Positions 52,340-61,332 are shown, counted from the stretch's first letter. The stretch is 64,000 nucleotides of DNA from Sphingobacterium wenxiniae (GCF_900116225.1 NZ_FOZZ01000002.1:62001-126000), one strand, 5' to 3'. Made by a program: numbers and translations. Notes: generated by a model not told the origin, from the sequence alone.

Positions 52340-54805
52340 ATGAAAATGCGAGTATATGTATGGTTATGGTTCTTTGTTTCTGTATTACCCATTAAAATGA
52401 CCTATGCTCAGGATGGTCAGGTTCGAAAGGCAGCGGCTTATCCGTTGATTACACATAATCCGAATTTTAGCATTTGGTCGACCAATGATGTATTGACAGA
52501 ACAAGCCACCGAGCACTGGACCGGGACCGAACATAGTTTAACCGGATATATTGAGATAGATGGTGTTATGTATCGTTTTATGGGTAAAGAAACTCCTCAA
52601 TATAAAACGATATTACCTACAAATGATGATGCCAAAACGCGGGTTAAATATGCAAAGAATGGACAATTGGGGGATTGGAAATCCCTGGATTTCAAAAGTG
52701 AGGGATGGAAAGAGGGTGAACTCCCTATCTCTGATAATAAGGTATCGTCCGGTACATTTTGGAACTCCGATAAAATATGGATAAGGCGTGAGTTCTCGCT
52801 TGACAAAATAGATCTGAACGAGCCTTTATTCCTCAAGTTACATCATGATGATAATATTGAGGTATATTTAAACGGTGAGTTAGTGTTCAAAAGGGATGGT
52901 TGGAACAATCGATTTGATTATTTCGATATATCTTCGAAGGCGAAAAACCTACTAAAAACAGGCAAAAATGTACTGGCCATTCACCTGAAAAATACGGCTG
53001 GCGGACGCTTCCTGGATTTTGATTTGGTGAAGAAAGTACAGGATGACAAGACAAATATGCCTGTTGCAAAGCAAACATCGATAGATGTCCACGCTACGCA
53101 GACGGTTTATACTTTTGATTGCGGAACGGTTGGCCTTACCGTTACTTTTACTTCGCCTCTTTTGATGGACAACCTTGATCTTCTTGCTCGACCAATCTCG
53201 TATATATCATACGATGTAGTCGCTAAAGACGGGAAGAAACACGATGTAAAATTACACCAGTTGGTTTCATCGGACATCGCGGTTTACATGCCCGAACAGA
53301 CGGTAGAAAGCAGAGTCTATAGCGATGATGGAATATCCATCTTGAAGACTGGTACTGTTGAACAGCCGGTATTTCAGAAAGCTGCCGACGATATGCGTAT
53401 AGATTGGGGGTATTTATATGTAGCTGCACCGTCAGGTAATGATGTGAAGCAGTTTGTGTCGGAATATGAGGGACCGTCGAGTAAGGTTAATAAAAGAGAT
53501 ACACACCGTGGAAAATCCTTATCGTTGCATACAGAATTTTCACTGCAAAATGTTGGTAATACGCCTGTTCGTCGCTTTCTATGTCTTGGCTATGACGAAG
53601 TATATGCTATCCAGTATTTCAATCATGATTTACGCCCCTGGTGGAATAAAGAGGGCAACCTTACCTTCGAATCGCAATTGCATGCAGCCGTAAAGGACTA
53701 TGAAAAATTGATGAAACAATGCACTGATTTTGACAAATCCCTGTGGCATCGGGTTGAACAGGCAGGAGGTGAAAAATATGCACACTTGTGTGTGCTGGCC
53801 TATAGACAGAGTATAGCCGCGCATACCTTGGTTGAAGGACCGGAAAAAGAGGTTTTGTGGCTCTCTAAGGAAAATAACAGCGGTGGTTTTATTAATACAG
53901 TAGATGTGACCTATCCATCCTCTCCATTATATTTGATCTACAATCCTACCTTGTTGCAAGGGATGTTGAATGGTATTTTTTACTTTAGCGAAAGTGGCAA
54001 ATATCCTTATCCGTGGGCTGCCCATGATTTGGGTACGTATCCTTTAGCAAACGGGCAGACTTATGGCGAACCGATGCCGGTAGAAGAGTCAGGTAATATG
54101 CTGATTCTGACTGCTGCTATAGCACGAGCGGAAGGGAATGCACGGTATGCAGAGAAACATTGGAAAATTTTGACACAATGGGCTGATTATTTAGCAAAGG
54201 AAGGACTTGATCCCAAGGAACAGCTTTGCACAGATGATTTTGCAGGTCATCTTGCCCGGAATGCTAACCTTTCGTTGAAGGCCATTATGGGTGTAGCGAG
54301 TTATGCCAGGCTGGCCGATATGTTGGATTTGAAAGAGACAGCTGTTCGGTATCGGAAGATTGCGGAGGAGATGGCAAAAGAGTGGTTGGTATTGGCGCAC
54401 GCAGGAGATCATTATGCATTGACATTTGATGATCCAAATACATGGAGTCAAAAATATAACTTGATTTGGGACAAGGTGTTGGCGTTCAACTTATTTCCCA
54501 AAGAGGTCATCGATACGGAACTTGCTTATTATATCCCGCGTATCAACCGTTACGGCTTGCCATTGGATAGTCGAAAGAATTATACGAAAAATGACTGGAT
54601 AGTATGGACGGCTACCCTGGCAGATAATCCAGAGACTTTTGAGAAATTAATAGAACCCGTGTTTCGACATGTTTTAGAGGGTCCTACACGTGTACCGTTG
54701 AATGATTTCTACGATAGTACGAGCGGTATACGTGAAAATTTTAAAGCAAGAAGTGTTGTCGGAGGGTTCTATATGAAATTGCTTTCGGAGATGTGGGATA
54801 AATAA
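52340..54805 (+). CDS. DUF4965-family (glutaminase A-like) secreted protein with jelly-roll insert
   Basis: 821 residues from the ATG at 52340; the frame opens at a TTG nine codons earlier. Signal peptide to about residue 24. DUF4964-like start (YPLITHNPNFSIWSTND), then a jelly-roll insert (about 95-225; LFLKLHHDDNIEVYLNGELVF) like sugar-binding domains. DUF5127 and DUF4965/DUF1793 follow (about 240-820; GGFINTVDVTYPSSPLYLIYNP and DDFAGHLARNANLSLKAI). The family is named for fungal glutaminase A, but its six-hairpin fold and PUL location suggest a glycan role. It is the last gene of the operon, before the repeat terminator. Confidence 0.82.
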   Translation: MKMRVYVWLWFFVSVLPIKMTYAQDGQVRKAAAYPLITHNPNFSIWSTNDVLTEQATEHWTGTEHSLTGYIEIDGVMYRFMGKETPQYKTILPTNDDAKTRVKYAKNGQLGDWKSLDFKSEGWKEGELPISDNKVSSGTFWNSDKIWIRREFSLDKIDLNEPLFLKLHHDDNIEVYLNGELVFKRDGWNNRFDYFDISSKAKNLLKTGKNVLAIHLKNTAGGRFLDFDLVKKVQDDKTNMPVAKQTSIDVHATQTVYTFDCGTVGLTVTFTSPLLMDNLDLLARPISYISYDVVAKDGKKHDVKLHQLVSSDIAVYMPEQTVESRVYSDDGISILKTGTVEQPVFQKAADDMRIDWGYLYVAAPSGNDVKQFVSEYEGPSSKVNKRDTHRGKSLSLHTEFSLQNVGNTPVRRFLCLGYDEVYAIQYFNHDLRPWWNKEGNLTFESQLHAAVKDYEKLMKQCTDFDKSLWHRVEQAGGEKYAHLCVLAYRQSIAAHTLVEGPEKEVLWLSKENNSGGFINTVDVTYPSSPLYLIYNPTLLQGMLNGIFYFSESGKYPYPWAAHDLGTYPLANGQTYGEPMPVEESGNMLILTAAIARAEGNARYAEKHWKILTQWADYLAKEGLDPKEQLCTDDFAGHLARNANLSLKAIMGVASYARLADMLDLKETAVRYRKIAEEMAKEWLVLAHAGDHYALTFDDPNTWSQKYNLIWDKVLAFNLFPKEVIDTELAYYIPRINRYGLPLDSRKNYTKNDWIVWTATLADNPETFEKLIEPVFRHVLEGPTRVPLNDFYDSTSGIRENFKARSVVGGFYMKLLSEMWDK

Positions 54806-54816
54806 TGTTTTTGAAT

Positions 54817-54871
54817 TAAAGACGATATGTAAAATACGACAAGAGGCGCTGAAAAGCGCCTCTTGTCGTAT
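54817..54871. repeat. 55-bp direct repeat, right copy (GH92-end remnant + terminator)
   Basis: Same sequence as 39348-39402, including the AAAGACGATATGTAA that encodes the GH92 C-terminus, but here after the stop of the DUF4965 gene and not in any reading frame. Hairpin arms 54834-54850 / 54855-54871 end the operon. The out-of-place GH92 codons show that the copy arose by duplication or recombination, not by chance. Confidence 0.85.
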
Positions 54872-54912
54872 AAAATAGGTAACTTTGAACTGTAAAAATC
54901 CATAAAGAAAGA

Positions 54913-56364
54913 ATGAGTTTGAATGTTAGAGATTTAGAACCGAAAGCTATATGGCAGCATTTCGATGATTTGAATGCTGTACCAAGAGCTTCCAAAAAAG
55001 AAGAGCGTGTTATTCAATTTGCCTTAGATTTTGGGAAGAATTTAGGTTTACAGACGGAAAAAGATGCTGTCGGTAATGTGATTATTCGTAAGCCGGCAAC
55101 ATCGGGCATGGAAGACCGTAAAACGGTTGTTTTGCAATCGCATTTGGATATGGTGCACCAGAAAAATAACGACACCGATTTTAATTTTGACACACAAGGT
55201 ATACAGATGTTTGTGGATGGAGATTGGGTAAAGGCTGATGGTACAACTTTAGGTGCGGACAATGGAATTGGCGTAGCTGCAATTATGGGGCTGTTGGCTT
55301 CAACGGATATTCCTCATCCGGCATTGGAAGCACTATTCACTATTGACGAGGAGACCGGTATGACTGGCGCCAAAGGCTTGGAAGGAGGGGTCTTAACAGG
55401 TGATATTTTGTTGAATCTGGATACGGAAGAGGATACGGAAATAGATATTGGTTGTGCAGGAGGTGTGGATGTGACGGCTAAGTTGAGTTATGAACCAGAG
55501 CAATTGCCTGCCAACGGACGAACTTATCTTTTAGAGGTAAAAGGTTTGCAGGGCGGACACTCGGGAATGGAAATCCACAAGGGATTGGGAAATGCCAACA
55601 AGATATTGACGCGTATATTATTTGAATTGGAGCCATACAGTATTCGGTTAGGGCAAATTGATGGGGGAGGTTTGCGTAATGCTATACCACGGGAATCAAG
55701 AGCTTGGTTTGTGGCAAATGCAGATGATAATTTGCAAACCGCAGTAGAAAATATTGCTCAGGCTATTCGACAGGAATACCGCACTGTGGACTCCGGTTTA
55801 CAAATTGTACTGAAACAAGCGGATACACTTTCGGATGTTCTTCCACAGACCGTACAGGATAAATTGATTCGAGGACTGTATGCTACACATAATGGGGTGT
55901 ACCGTATGAGTGCCGATTTTGATGAGCTTGTAGAAACATCCAATAATGTAGCGCGAGTGGAAGTAGGAAAGGGGAATATCACGATAAAATGTCTTACACG
56001 TTCTTCTGTGGAATCTTCTAAAATGGACTTGGCGCAAGCACTTCGTGCGACATTTGAATTGATGGGAGCTGAAGTGACTTTTTCGGGAGATTATCCAGGT
56101 TGGACACCGAATGCTGACTCAGCTATTCTGAAAGTGCTCACCTCTACCTATACCCGTTTGTTCAATGAAGAACCAGCAGTAGTGGCCTGTCATGCAGGAC
56201 TGGAATGCGGTATCTTGGGCAGCAATTATCCGGGTATGGATATGATTTCTTTTGGACCAACTATTCTGGGGGCACATTCACCACAAGAACGCGTGTCTAT
56301 AAGCTCAGTTCAGAAATTCTGGAGTTTTCTGTTAGCAATATTGCAGGAGACGCCGAAGAAATAG
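54913..56364 (+). CDS. pepD: Aminoacyl-histidine dipeptidase (cytosol nonspecific dipeptidase)
   Basis: 483 residues, no signal peptide. M20-family zinc ligands are visible in QSHLDMVHQK, GADNGIGVAAIMG and TIDEETGMTGA, with GGHSG in the lid domain. PepD cleaves a range of dipeptides, including Xaa-His, in the cytoplasm. It starts 42 bases after the right repeat, so it was probably the ancestral neighbour of GH92. Its transcript ends in the composite terminator at 56401-56576. Confidence 0.93.
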   Translation: MSLNVRDLEPKAIWQHFDDLNAVPRASKKEERVIQFALDFGKNLGLQTEKDAVGNVIIRKPATSGMEDRKTVVLQSHLDMVHQKNNDTDFNFDTQGIQMFVDGDWVKADGTTLGADNGIGVAAIMGLLASTDIPHPALEALFTIDEETGMTGAKGLEGGVLTGDILLNLDTEEDTEIDIGCAGGVDVTAKLSYEPEQLPANGRTYLLEVKGLQGGHSGMEIHKGLGNANKILTRILFELEPYSIRLGQIDGGGLRNAIPRESRAWFVANADDNLQTAVENIAQAIRQEYRTVDSGLQIVLKQADTLSDVLPQTVQDKLIRGLYATHNGVYRMSADFDELVETSNNVARVEVGKGNITIKCLTRSSVESSKMDLAQALRATFELMGAEVTFSGDYPGWTPNADSAILKVLTSTYTRLFNEEPAVVACHAGLECGILGSNYPGMDMISFGPTILGAHSPQERVSISSVQKFWSFLLAILQETPKK

Positions 56365-56400
56365 TATGGAGTAGTTCGTATTGGGTATTGAGAAAAAAGA

Positions 56401-56576
56401 GGGTGTCTAAAAAGCTAAACATCATCGTCATTGCGCTGTGCCACGCCTCTGGCGGTGGAGGTAACGAAGTCCCGCCTGAGGCGGGAATGATGTCAAAAAC
56501 GCAGATTGCTTCCTCGCTACGCTCTTCGCAATGACGCGTTTTGCGTTTTATAGACCTTTTTAGACAGCCCTTTTTT
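56401..56576. repeat. Palindromic element lodged in the loop of a terminator
   Basis: Outer arms GGGTGTCTAAAAAG (56401-56414) and CTTTTTAGACAGCCC (56556-56570) form a terminator followed by TTTTTT. Instead of a normal loop they enclose 141 bases. Inside are a CGTCATTGCG / CGCAATGACG dyad (56426-56435 / 56527-56536), a CCCGCCT / AGGCGGG dyad near 56471-56485 and a GGCGG palindrome near 56446. CGTCATTGCG...CGCAATGACG elements are common intergenic repeats in many bacteria. The normal form of this terminator core is seen at 1442-1477. Confidence 0.75.
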
Positions 56577-56585
56577 ATTTTTTAT

Positions 56586-57665
56586 TTAGAAATAAATTCT
56601 TTCGCCGGTAGTCAAACCGTTGTTCTTAGCTAATGTACCACACATGTGGAATAACAAACGAGCTCCTACATTTCCGTCCCACTCGTCGTGTTCGCCAGGA
56701 GCGACTTCTACTAAATCTATACCAATGATTTTTTTGTCGGAAGCTGCTAATTTATTCAACATATAAACAGCCTGTTCGTAGGATAAACCTCCTGGTACGG
56801 GGGTCCCTGTATTTGGACAGTACCAACGGTAAAGTGCATCGATGTCAAAGCTTACCGCAACATGCTCAGGTAATAAATCCAGCATTTCGTCTACCTGCTG
56901 TTGCCATGTACGGCCTTCAAATTGTCCTTTTTTCAAATCTGCATCCGTAAATACTTTTACTTTACCTGATGTGCGTACAACCTCAACTTCCTGTTCGCAG
57001 AAATCGCGGATGCCGACCTGTACCAATTTACTTACCTGCGGCAATTGAATCGCGTTGTACATGATTGAAGCATGCGAATAGGTAAAACCTTCGTAAGCTA
57101 TACGCAAATCCATATGTGCATCAAAATGTAGGATACCAAAGTTGTCATATTGGGATGCCAAAGCCTGATAATAACCTAACGGTGTAGAGTGGTCGCCCCC
57201 CAAAAGGATAACTTTCTTACCTTGTTTTGTCCAATGCAGTACTTTTTCTTTTAATGTTGCATTCAGCTGTGCACAGGCTTCATTGATTGCTTCCAAATCT
57301 GCCTGGAGCGCAGGGTGGTCGGCTATATTTTCACCGGCTTCCAAAGCTTCAATAATGGGTTGAGCCAGTGCTTTGAACTTTACACTGTTGTTTTTCCAAT
57401 TTTCAGGAGCCTCATCCATATAGATACCCAGCTTCCATAGGTCAGGGAAATCTTGATGAAGCAAATCTACTTGAAAAGAAGCCTCAAAAATGGCTTCCGG
57501 GCCATCTGAAGCACCAGCACCATAACTTACGGTTACTTCCCATGGTACAGGTACGATAATGATTTCACTTTCCTCCGCTGTAAAGGGCAAGCCATAAATA
57601 CTGCCTTCTGCCAAGCCGGGCTGGGATGGATCGAAAGTTGCTATTTTCTGTTCTTTTGTTGACAT
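56586..57665 (-). CDS. Ureohydrolase (agmatinase/formimidoylglutamase family)
   Basis: 359 residues. The binuclear Mn site motifs are present: GGDHSTPLG, HFDAHMDLR and SFDID followed by CPNTGTPVPGG. The Asp that usually follows (ALD) is Tyr here (ALYRW), but it is not a metal ligand. The family hydrolyses a guanidino or formimino group to release urea or formamide; which substrate is used cannot be told. No histidine-degradation or spe genes flank it. It is monocistronic on the minus strand. Confidence 0.85.
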   Translation of the reverse strand: MSTKEQKIATFDPSQPGLAEGSIYGLPFTAEESEIIIVPVPWEVTVSYGAGASDGPEAIFEASFQVDLLHQDFPDLWKLGIYMDEAPENWKNNSVKFKALAQPIIEALEAGENIADHPALQADLEAINEACAQLNATLKEKVLHWTKQGKKVILLGGDHSTPLGYYQALASQYDNFGILHFDAHMDLRIAYEGFTYSHASIMYNAIQLPQVSKLVQVGIRDFCEQEVEVVRTSGKVKVFTDADLKKGQFEGRTWQQQVDEMLDLLPEHVAVSFDIDALYRWYCPNTGTPVPGGLSYEQAVYMLNKLAASDKKIIGIDLVEVAPGEHDEWDGNVGARLLFHMCGTLAKNNGLTTGERIYF

Positions 57666-57720
57666 ATGTTAATTCAAAAAATTAAAGAGCAAAGATAAGA
57701 AGATAGGCTAATAATCGGTT

Positions 57721-58644
57721 TTACTTTTTATACTTATCATGTAGTCCTTTTCCTTCTAAAATCAGCGATTTTATTTTATCTATGCGTGATAATTTTGTTT
57801 TTTCCTGTTTCGCTTCATCGACGTACAGGATATACTCTTTTTGTTTGCCTGGTGTTAGCTTTTTAAAAGCTTCGCTCAGCTGTTTATCTTGGGTTAAAGT
57901 TTTCTTTAGGATTCCTGCAAGCACTGGAGTTTGGGATTTTTCTGGTTTGATTTCCTTGCCATCTATAACCGTCTGTATCGCTTCCTGAATATAGGTTTTT
58001 ATTTTGTCGGGTTCGATTTCATCTGACGAAGAGAAACGCCATTGCCGTAATGCTTTGGTCTTTCCTTCTGAAGCTGTGATTAATACATTGTATTTATCTT
58101 CCAAGAATACGCCGTTATAAAACAAAATAGCAAAGTGGTTTTTAAATCCGCCATACCCGACAACATTTTTACCCTGATAGGTGTATATGTCGCCACCCCA
58201 TTTAAATTCTTTGGTCAACGGAAGTTCATTAATAACCTGCTGAACAATTTCAGCAGCTTCTTTCCATTGTTGGTTGTACCGTTTCCAATCCGGACTTGAT
58301 TTATCTTTGAAACGTTCAAGATTGAAATACACAATAGCTTCAATTATTTCGTCGGGGATCTCCTTGTCCAAGGGAAATTGAATGGTGCCTTTGGATGTTT
58401 TGAATTCATGTAGTTGCTCTTGAAAGGCTTCAATGGCTTCTGGGCCGGGATATACGCCTAAGTGGTTTTTGGATAGAGCAAAATGGATAAGGTTTCCCTT
58501 TTGACGAAAGGTTGGCATCTGATAACTCATGGTTTCCGTTGCCTCGGGGGCAGCCTTTCGGATGCGTTGGCGGAGTTTTTCCAGAAGCTTTTGTGCCGCT
58601 GTGTCAAATTGGGCGATATATTCGTCAACGCTGTTTGGTTTCAT
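57721..58644 (-). CDS. DUF1801 / YdeI-like fusion protein
   Basis: 307 residues. The first 115 match DUF1801 (MSYQMPTFRQKGNLIHFALSKNHLGVYPG, IQFPLD), and a second DUF1801-like unit occupies about 130-225 (FKWGGDIYTYQGKNVVGYGGFKNHFAILF). The C-terminus has a YdeI/OmpD-associated helical end (LTPGKQKEYILYVDEAKQEKTKLSRIDK). These small folds resemble frataxin-like iron chaperones; the role is unknown. It is cytoplasmic and lies on the same strand as the DUF6157 gene upstream (gap 43 bases). Confidence 0.8.
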   Translation of the reverse strand: MKPNSVDEYIAQFDTAAQKLLEKLRQRIRKAAPEATETMSYQMPTFRQKGNLIHFALSKNHLGVYPGPEAIEAFQEQLHEFKTSKGTIQFPLDKEIPDEIIEAIVYFNLERFKDKSSPDWKRYNQQWKEAAEIVQQVINELPLTKEFKWGGDIYTYQGKNVVGYGGFKNHFAILFYNGVFLEDKYNVLITASEGKTKALRQWRFSSSDEIEPDKIKTYIQEAIQTVIDGKEIKPEKSQTPVLAGILKKTLTQDKQLSEAFKKLTPGKQKEYILYVDEAKQEKTKLSRIDKIKSLILEGKGLHDKYKK

Positions 58645-58687
58645 GTCTGTTTAGATGTTTTATTCTCTATTTGTCCATAAGTTCCTT

Positions 58688-59101
58688 TTACTTTTTAGAT
58701 TTCATTGCTGAAACCTTTTTGATTTGTTCATCGCTTAACATTTCCTGAAATTCGGTAGAGGCTGAGTCAATGAGTTTTATTTTCCCGTCTTCATCGGCAT
58801 AAATGCCCCAACCATAGGTTTTTGTAAGGGGTGAAGTCCGTAAGCAGGGCTGTCCTTTGGAGAAAAACTGCTGTCGGGCAGCTTCTTTTTCCGTAGGAAG
58901 TAAATCTTGCTTTAAGGCATAAATCTCGAAGATAATATCGTCGGAGGTGTATTGGAGGGGATGCTGGCTTATCCACTCAAACTGATAGTTGGCGATGGTC
59001 TTCTTATCCACCTTCTCTGGCGGAACGATACCTTGTTGCGCACTGCAATCCCGTGCAGGAGTAATCAAGGTTTTATAGTAGTTCGTCGAATGGGTTTTCA
59101 T
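58688..59101 (-). CDS. DUF6157 family protein
   Basis: 137 residues, cytoplasmic. The conserved pattern MKTHSTNYYKTLI...ARDC and LTKTYGWGIYADEDGKI match this family of unknown function. It starts 11 bases after the Crp-like gene, so Crp, DUF6157 and DUF1801/YdeI probably form one minus-strand operon. Confidence 0.8.
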   Translation of the reverse strand: MKTHSTNYYKTLITPARDCSAQQGIVPPEKVDKKTIANYQFEWISQHPLQYTSDDIIFEIYALKQDLLPTEKEAARQQFFSKGQPCLRTSPLTKTYGWGIYADEDGKIKLIDSASTEFQEMLSDEQIKKVSAMKSKK

Positions 59102-59112
59102 ATACTGAAGTT

Positions 59113-59694
59113 TTAAGGCTTGTTCACTATTTCTTTCCGTATCCGGCTCAACGAGGTGTCAGTTATGCCGAGATATGTGGCTATATGTTTCAAAGGTGCC
59201 TGTTGCAAAATCTGTGGTTTTTCATCCAAAAGCTGTTGATAGCGATCCGATGCGGAAAGGCTAATCATTTCCAAAGAACGTTTTTTGCCCAGAAAAAGTT
59301 GATAGGCCATCCATGCACGTCCCCACTCGGCAAGTGCCGGAATAGTTTCAAAAAGGCTTTGGAAAGCATCAAAATCTATTTTCCAGAGTGTACAATCTGT
59401 TAAGCATTGTATATATTCATTCGTAGGGATACGATGAAAAATGGAAGCAACCTCAATGACCAATTCATTATTGCACATAAAATCCGTGGTAATCTCATGA
59501 CCTTCGTAATCATACACAAAGGAACGAAGCAAGCCGGATTCAACGATATAGTACGTATTGGACACCTGTCCTTTACGAAGTAAAAAATCACCCTTATGAC
59601 AGCTTATTTTTTCATGGGTAGCAAATAGCATTTCCAAATCTTGCTGTTGGAAAAGGGGGTGTTGATAAACTTGTCTTAAAACGTCGTGTTCCAT
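59113..59694 (-). CDS. Crp/Fnr family transcriptional regulator
   Basis: 193 residues with a cyclic-nucleotide-binding-like N-terminal beta roll (about 20-120; KGDFLLRKGQVSNTYYIVESGLLR) and a short C-terminal helix-turn-helix (about 160-190, LKHIATYLGITDTSLSRIRKE). The cAMP-contact residues are not obviously kept, as in most Bacteroidota members, so the ligand is unknown. It heads the small operon with DUF6157 and DUF1801 genes. Confidence 0.87.
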   Translation of the reverse strand: MEHDVLRQVYQHPLFQQQDLEMLFATHEKISCHKGDFLLRKGQVSNTYYIVESGLLRSFVYDYEGHEITTDFMCNNELVIEVASIFHRIPTNEYIQCLTDCTLWKIDFDAFQSLFETIPALAEWGRAWMAYQLFLGKKRSLEMISLSASDRYQQLLDEKPQILQQAPLKHIATYLGITDTSLSRIRKEIVNKP

Positions 59695-59733
59695 TGAATA
59701 AATTTAGGGAATATCAACCGTAATAAAACAAAC

Positions 59734-59776
59734 AAAATGATAAAAGCCCCAGTCCTTACGGAACAGAGCTTTTGCT
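59734..59776. repeat. 43-bp terminator repeat, left copy
   Basis: AAAAGCCCC...GGAACAGAGCTTTT hairpin, 41 of 43 bases identical to 61290-61332 in the same orientation. It serves as terminator for the minus-strand EamA gene. Confidence 0.75.
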
Positions 59777-59825
59777 TAACTTTTTTTATATATCGAATTA
59801 CTAATAGCTGTAATATTCCAAAATA

Positions 59826-60716
59826 TTATTTTGTTTCTTTTTTTGTTAGCAAAAATACGGTTGATATAATGCAAAGGCTTCCAATCCACTCAATGATAGA
59901 GAAAGGAGTTTTTAGCCAAATTACGGATAAAATAACAGCTACAAGAGGCTCTGCTGATGCCAGTAAACTTGTTTTTTGTCCACCGATAATCTTAACTGCA
60001 TTTAAATAAGCATAAAAAGCTATCAATGTGCCAAAAATGATGATGAATGCAGCACTGAGAACTGTTTTTATATCCCAATCTCCTTCTACTTGCCACGGAG
60101 CTTTTACAAAACTGAATATAATTCCACCAATAAGCATTCCCCAACCTACAACCAATGCAGAATTATATTTTGAGAGTAGTGTTTTGGGTTGTAGGGTATA
60201 GATGGCTAAGGTAATAGCCGATGCAATTCCAAAGAACAAAGCCGTTCCCGAAATGGAAAGGCTGTTAAAATTTCCACGGGTTACCAGTAAAAAAGTGCCT
60301 GTCACAGCTAATAAAATAGCTAACAGCTCTAATTTTTTAGGTAATCTTCTGTATTTCAACGCCAGATAAATTGCAATAAAAATAGGTCCTGCAAATTGCA
60401 AAACTGTTGCGGTAGCTGCATTTGAATGTTTGATGGCAGCAAAATAAGTGTACTGCACACCTATCATTCCCATTATACTGAAAATGAAGATTTGAATAGC
60501 ATCTTTTTGATTCGTCCAGATGGTAAAAATATTGTTCTTCATACTTTTTGCAAGCAGTAAAAGCCCAAATCCGGAAAGTAATAATCGAAGTGTGATGAGC
60601 CATTCTACATTTATTCCTCTTTGCTGAAATAAAAACTGTCCCAATGTTCCTGATATTCCCCAAAGTGCAGCTGCGATAATGCCTAATAAAATCCCTTTCT
60701 TACTTTCTGTGTTCAT
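59826..60716 (-). CDS. EamA/DMT family transporter
   Basis: 296 residues with ten membrane segments in two EamA repeats (about 8-140 and 155-290; ALWGISGTLGQFLF and ILSVIWLKTPFSIIEWIGSLCI mark repeat ends). Such exporters often move amino acids or metabolites. It is divergent from an Lrp-type regulator gene (104-base gap), a common arrangement in which the regulator controls the exporter. Both genes lie between two copies of one terminator. Confidence 0.88.
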   Translation of the reverse strand: MNTESKKGILLGIIAAALWGISGTLGQFLFQQRGINVEWLITLRLLLSGFGLLLLAKSMKNNIFTIWTNQKDAIQIFIFSIMGMIGVQYTYFAAIKHSNAATATVLQFAGPIFIAIYLALKYRRLPKKLELLAILLAVTGTFLLVTRGNFNSLSISGTALFFGIASAITLAIYTLQPKTLLSKYNSALVVGWGMLIGGIIFSFVKAPWQVEGDWDIKTVLSAAFIIIFGTLIAFYAYLNAVKIIGGQKTSLLASAEPLVAVILSVIWLKTPFSIIEWIGSLCIISTVFLLTKKETK

Positions 60717-60820
60717 TTAGAATTAATCATTTTTTGCAAAAATGCATCAAAATAAAATTGTTTTTTCATTAAATTGGATTGTTGATTTGCAATTTTGTTT
60801 CATCGAAAGACTGTTTTAGT
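60717..60820. promoter_or_regulatory. Divergent control region of EamA and Lrp genes
   Basis: 104 AT-rich bases with a perfect TTTTTGCAAAAA palindrome at 60731-60742 near the EamA start. AT-rich dyads are typical Lrp sites, so this may be an autoregulatory operator. Confidence 0.35.
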
Positions 60821-61291
60821 ATGCTTGATACTTTTGACCATAAGATTTTAGAGATTATTCAGAAGAATAATTTAACGCCTCAAAGAGATATTGGAGAGCG
60901 AATAGGATTATCTGCTGCTGCGGTTCAAAGACGAATAAAGAGAATGCGTGAGTTGGGCATCATTGAGAAAGATATTACCATTGTTAATCGGGAGAAGATA
61001 GGCAATAATGTTACCTTGCTTGTCGAAATTTTTCTTGATAGCGAAAAGATTGAACAAATCGATACTTTAAAAAGGGAGTTTGAAAAAATCCCTGAAGTTC
61101 AACAATGTTATTACGTTACAGGGGAATCTGATTTTTTTCTTGTAGTGGTTGTTCCCTCCATGGCATATTATGAACAGCTTACCCGAAAAGTATTTTTCAG
61201 CAATGAAAACATCAAGCGTTTTCGCACGGTCGTGGTAATGGGGATAACGAAAAACAGCTTGGAGATACCGTTTAGTTTATTTGTCTCATAA
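60821..61291 (+). CDS. Lrp/AsnC family transcriptional regulator
   Basis: 156 residues from the ATG at 60821 (MLDTFDHKILEIIQ), the standard Lrp N-terminus; the longer frame from 60779 adds 14 atypical residues. Helix-turn-helix about 18-45 (RDIGERIGLSAAAVQRRIKRM) and a RAM ligand-binding domain about 65-150 (VQQCYYVTGESDFFLVVV). It probably senses an amino acid and controls the divergent EamA exporter. Confidence 0.88.
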   Translation: MLDTFDHKILEIIQKNNLTPQRDIGERIGLSAAAVQRRIKRMRELGIIEKDITIVNREKIGNNVTLLVEIFLDSEKIEQIDTLKREFEKIPEVQQCYYVTGESDFFLVVVVPSMAYYEQLTRKVFFSNENIKRFRTVVVMGITKNSLEIPFSLFVS

Positions 61292-61332
61292 AATGGTAAA
61301 AGCCCCATTCCTTACGGAACAGAGCTTTTGCT
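61290..61332. repeat. 43-bp terminator repeat, right copy
   Basis: Direct repeat of 59734-59776 with two mismatches. Here it is a shared terminator between the Lrp gene and the convergent DUF5686 gene. Confidence 0.75.

Noticed and set aside
56205..56534. 109-codon frame overlapping the end of pepD
   Set aside because: It overlaps pepD out of frame and continues into the palindromic element. No protein features.
56586..57665. Loss of a metal ligand in the ureohydrolase (Tyr in ALYRW)
   Set aside because: The changed residue follows the ligand motif. The Asp and His ligands in GGDHS, DAHMD and SFDID are all kept, so activity is expected.
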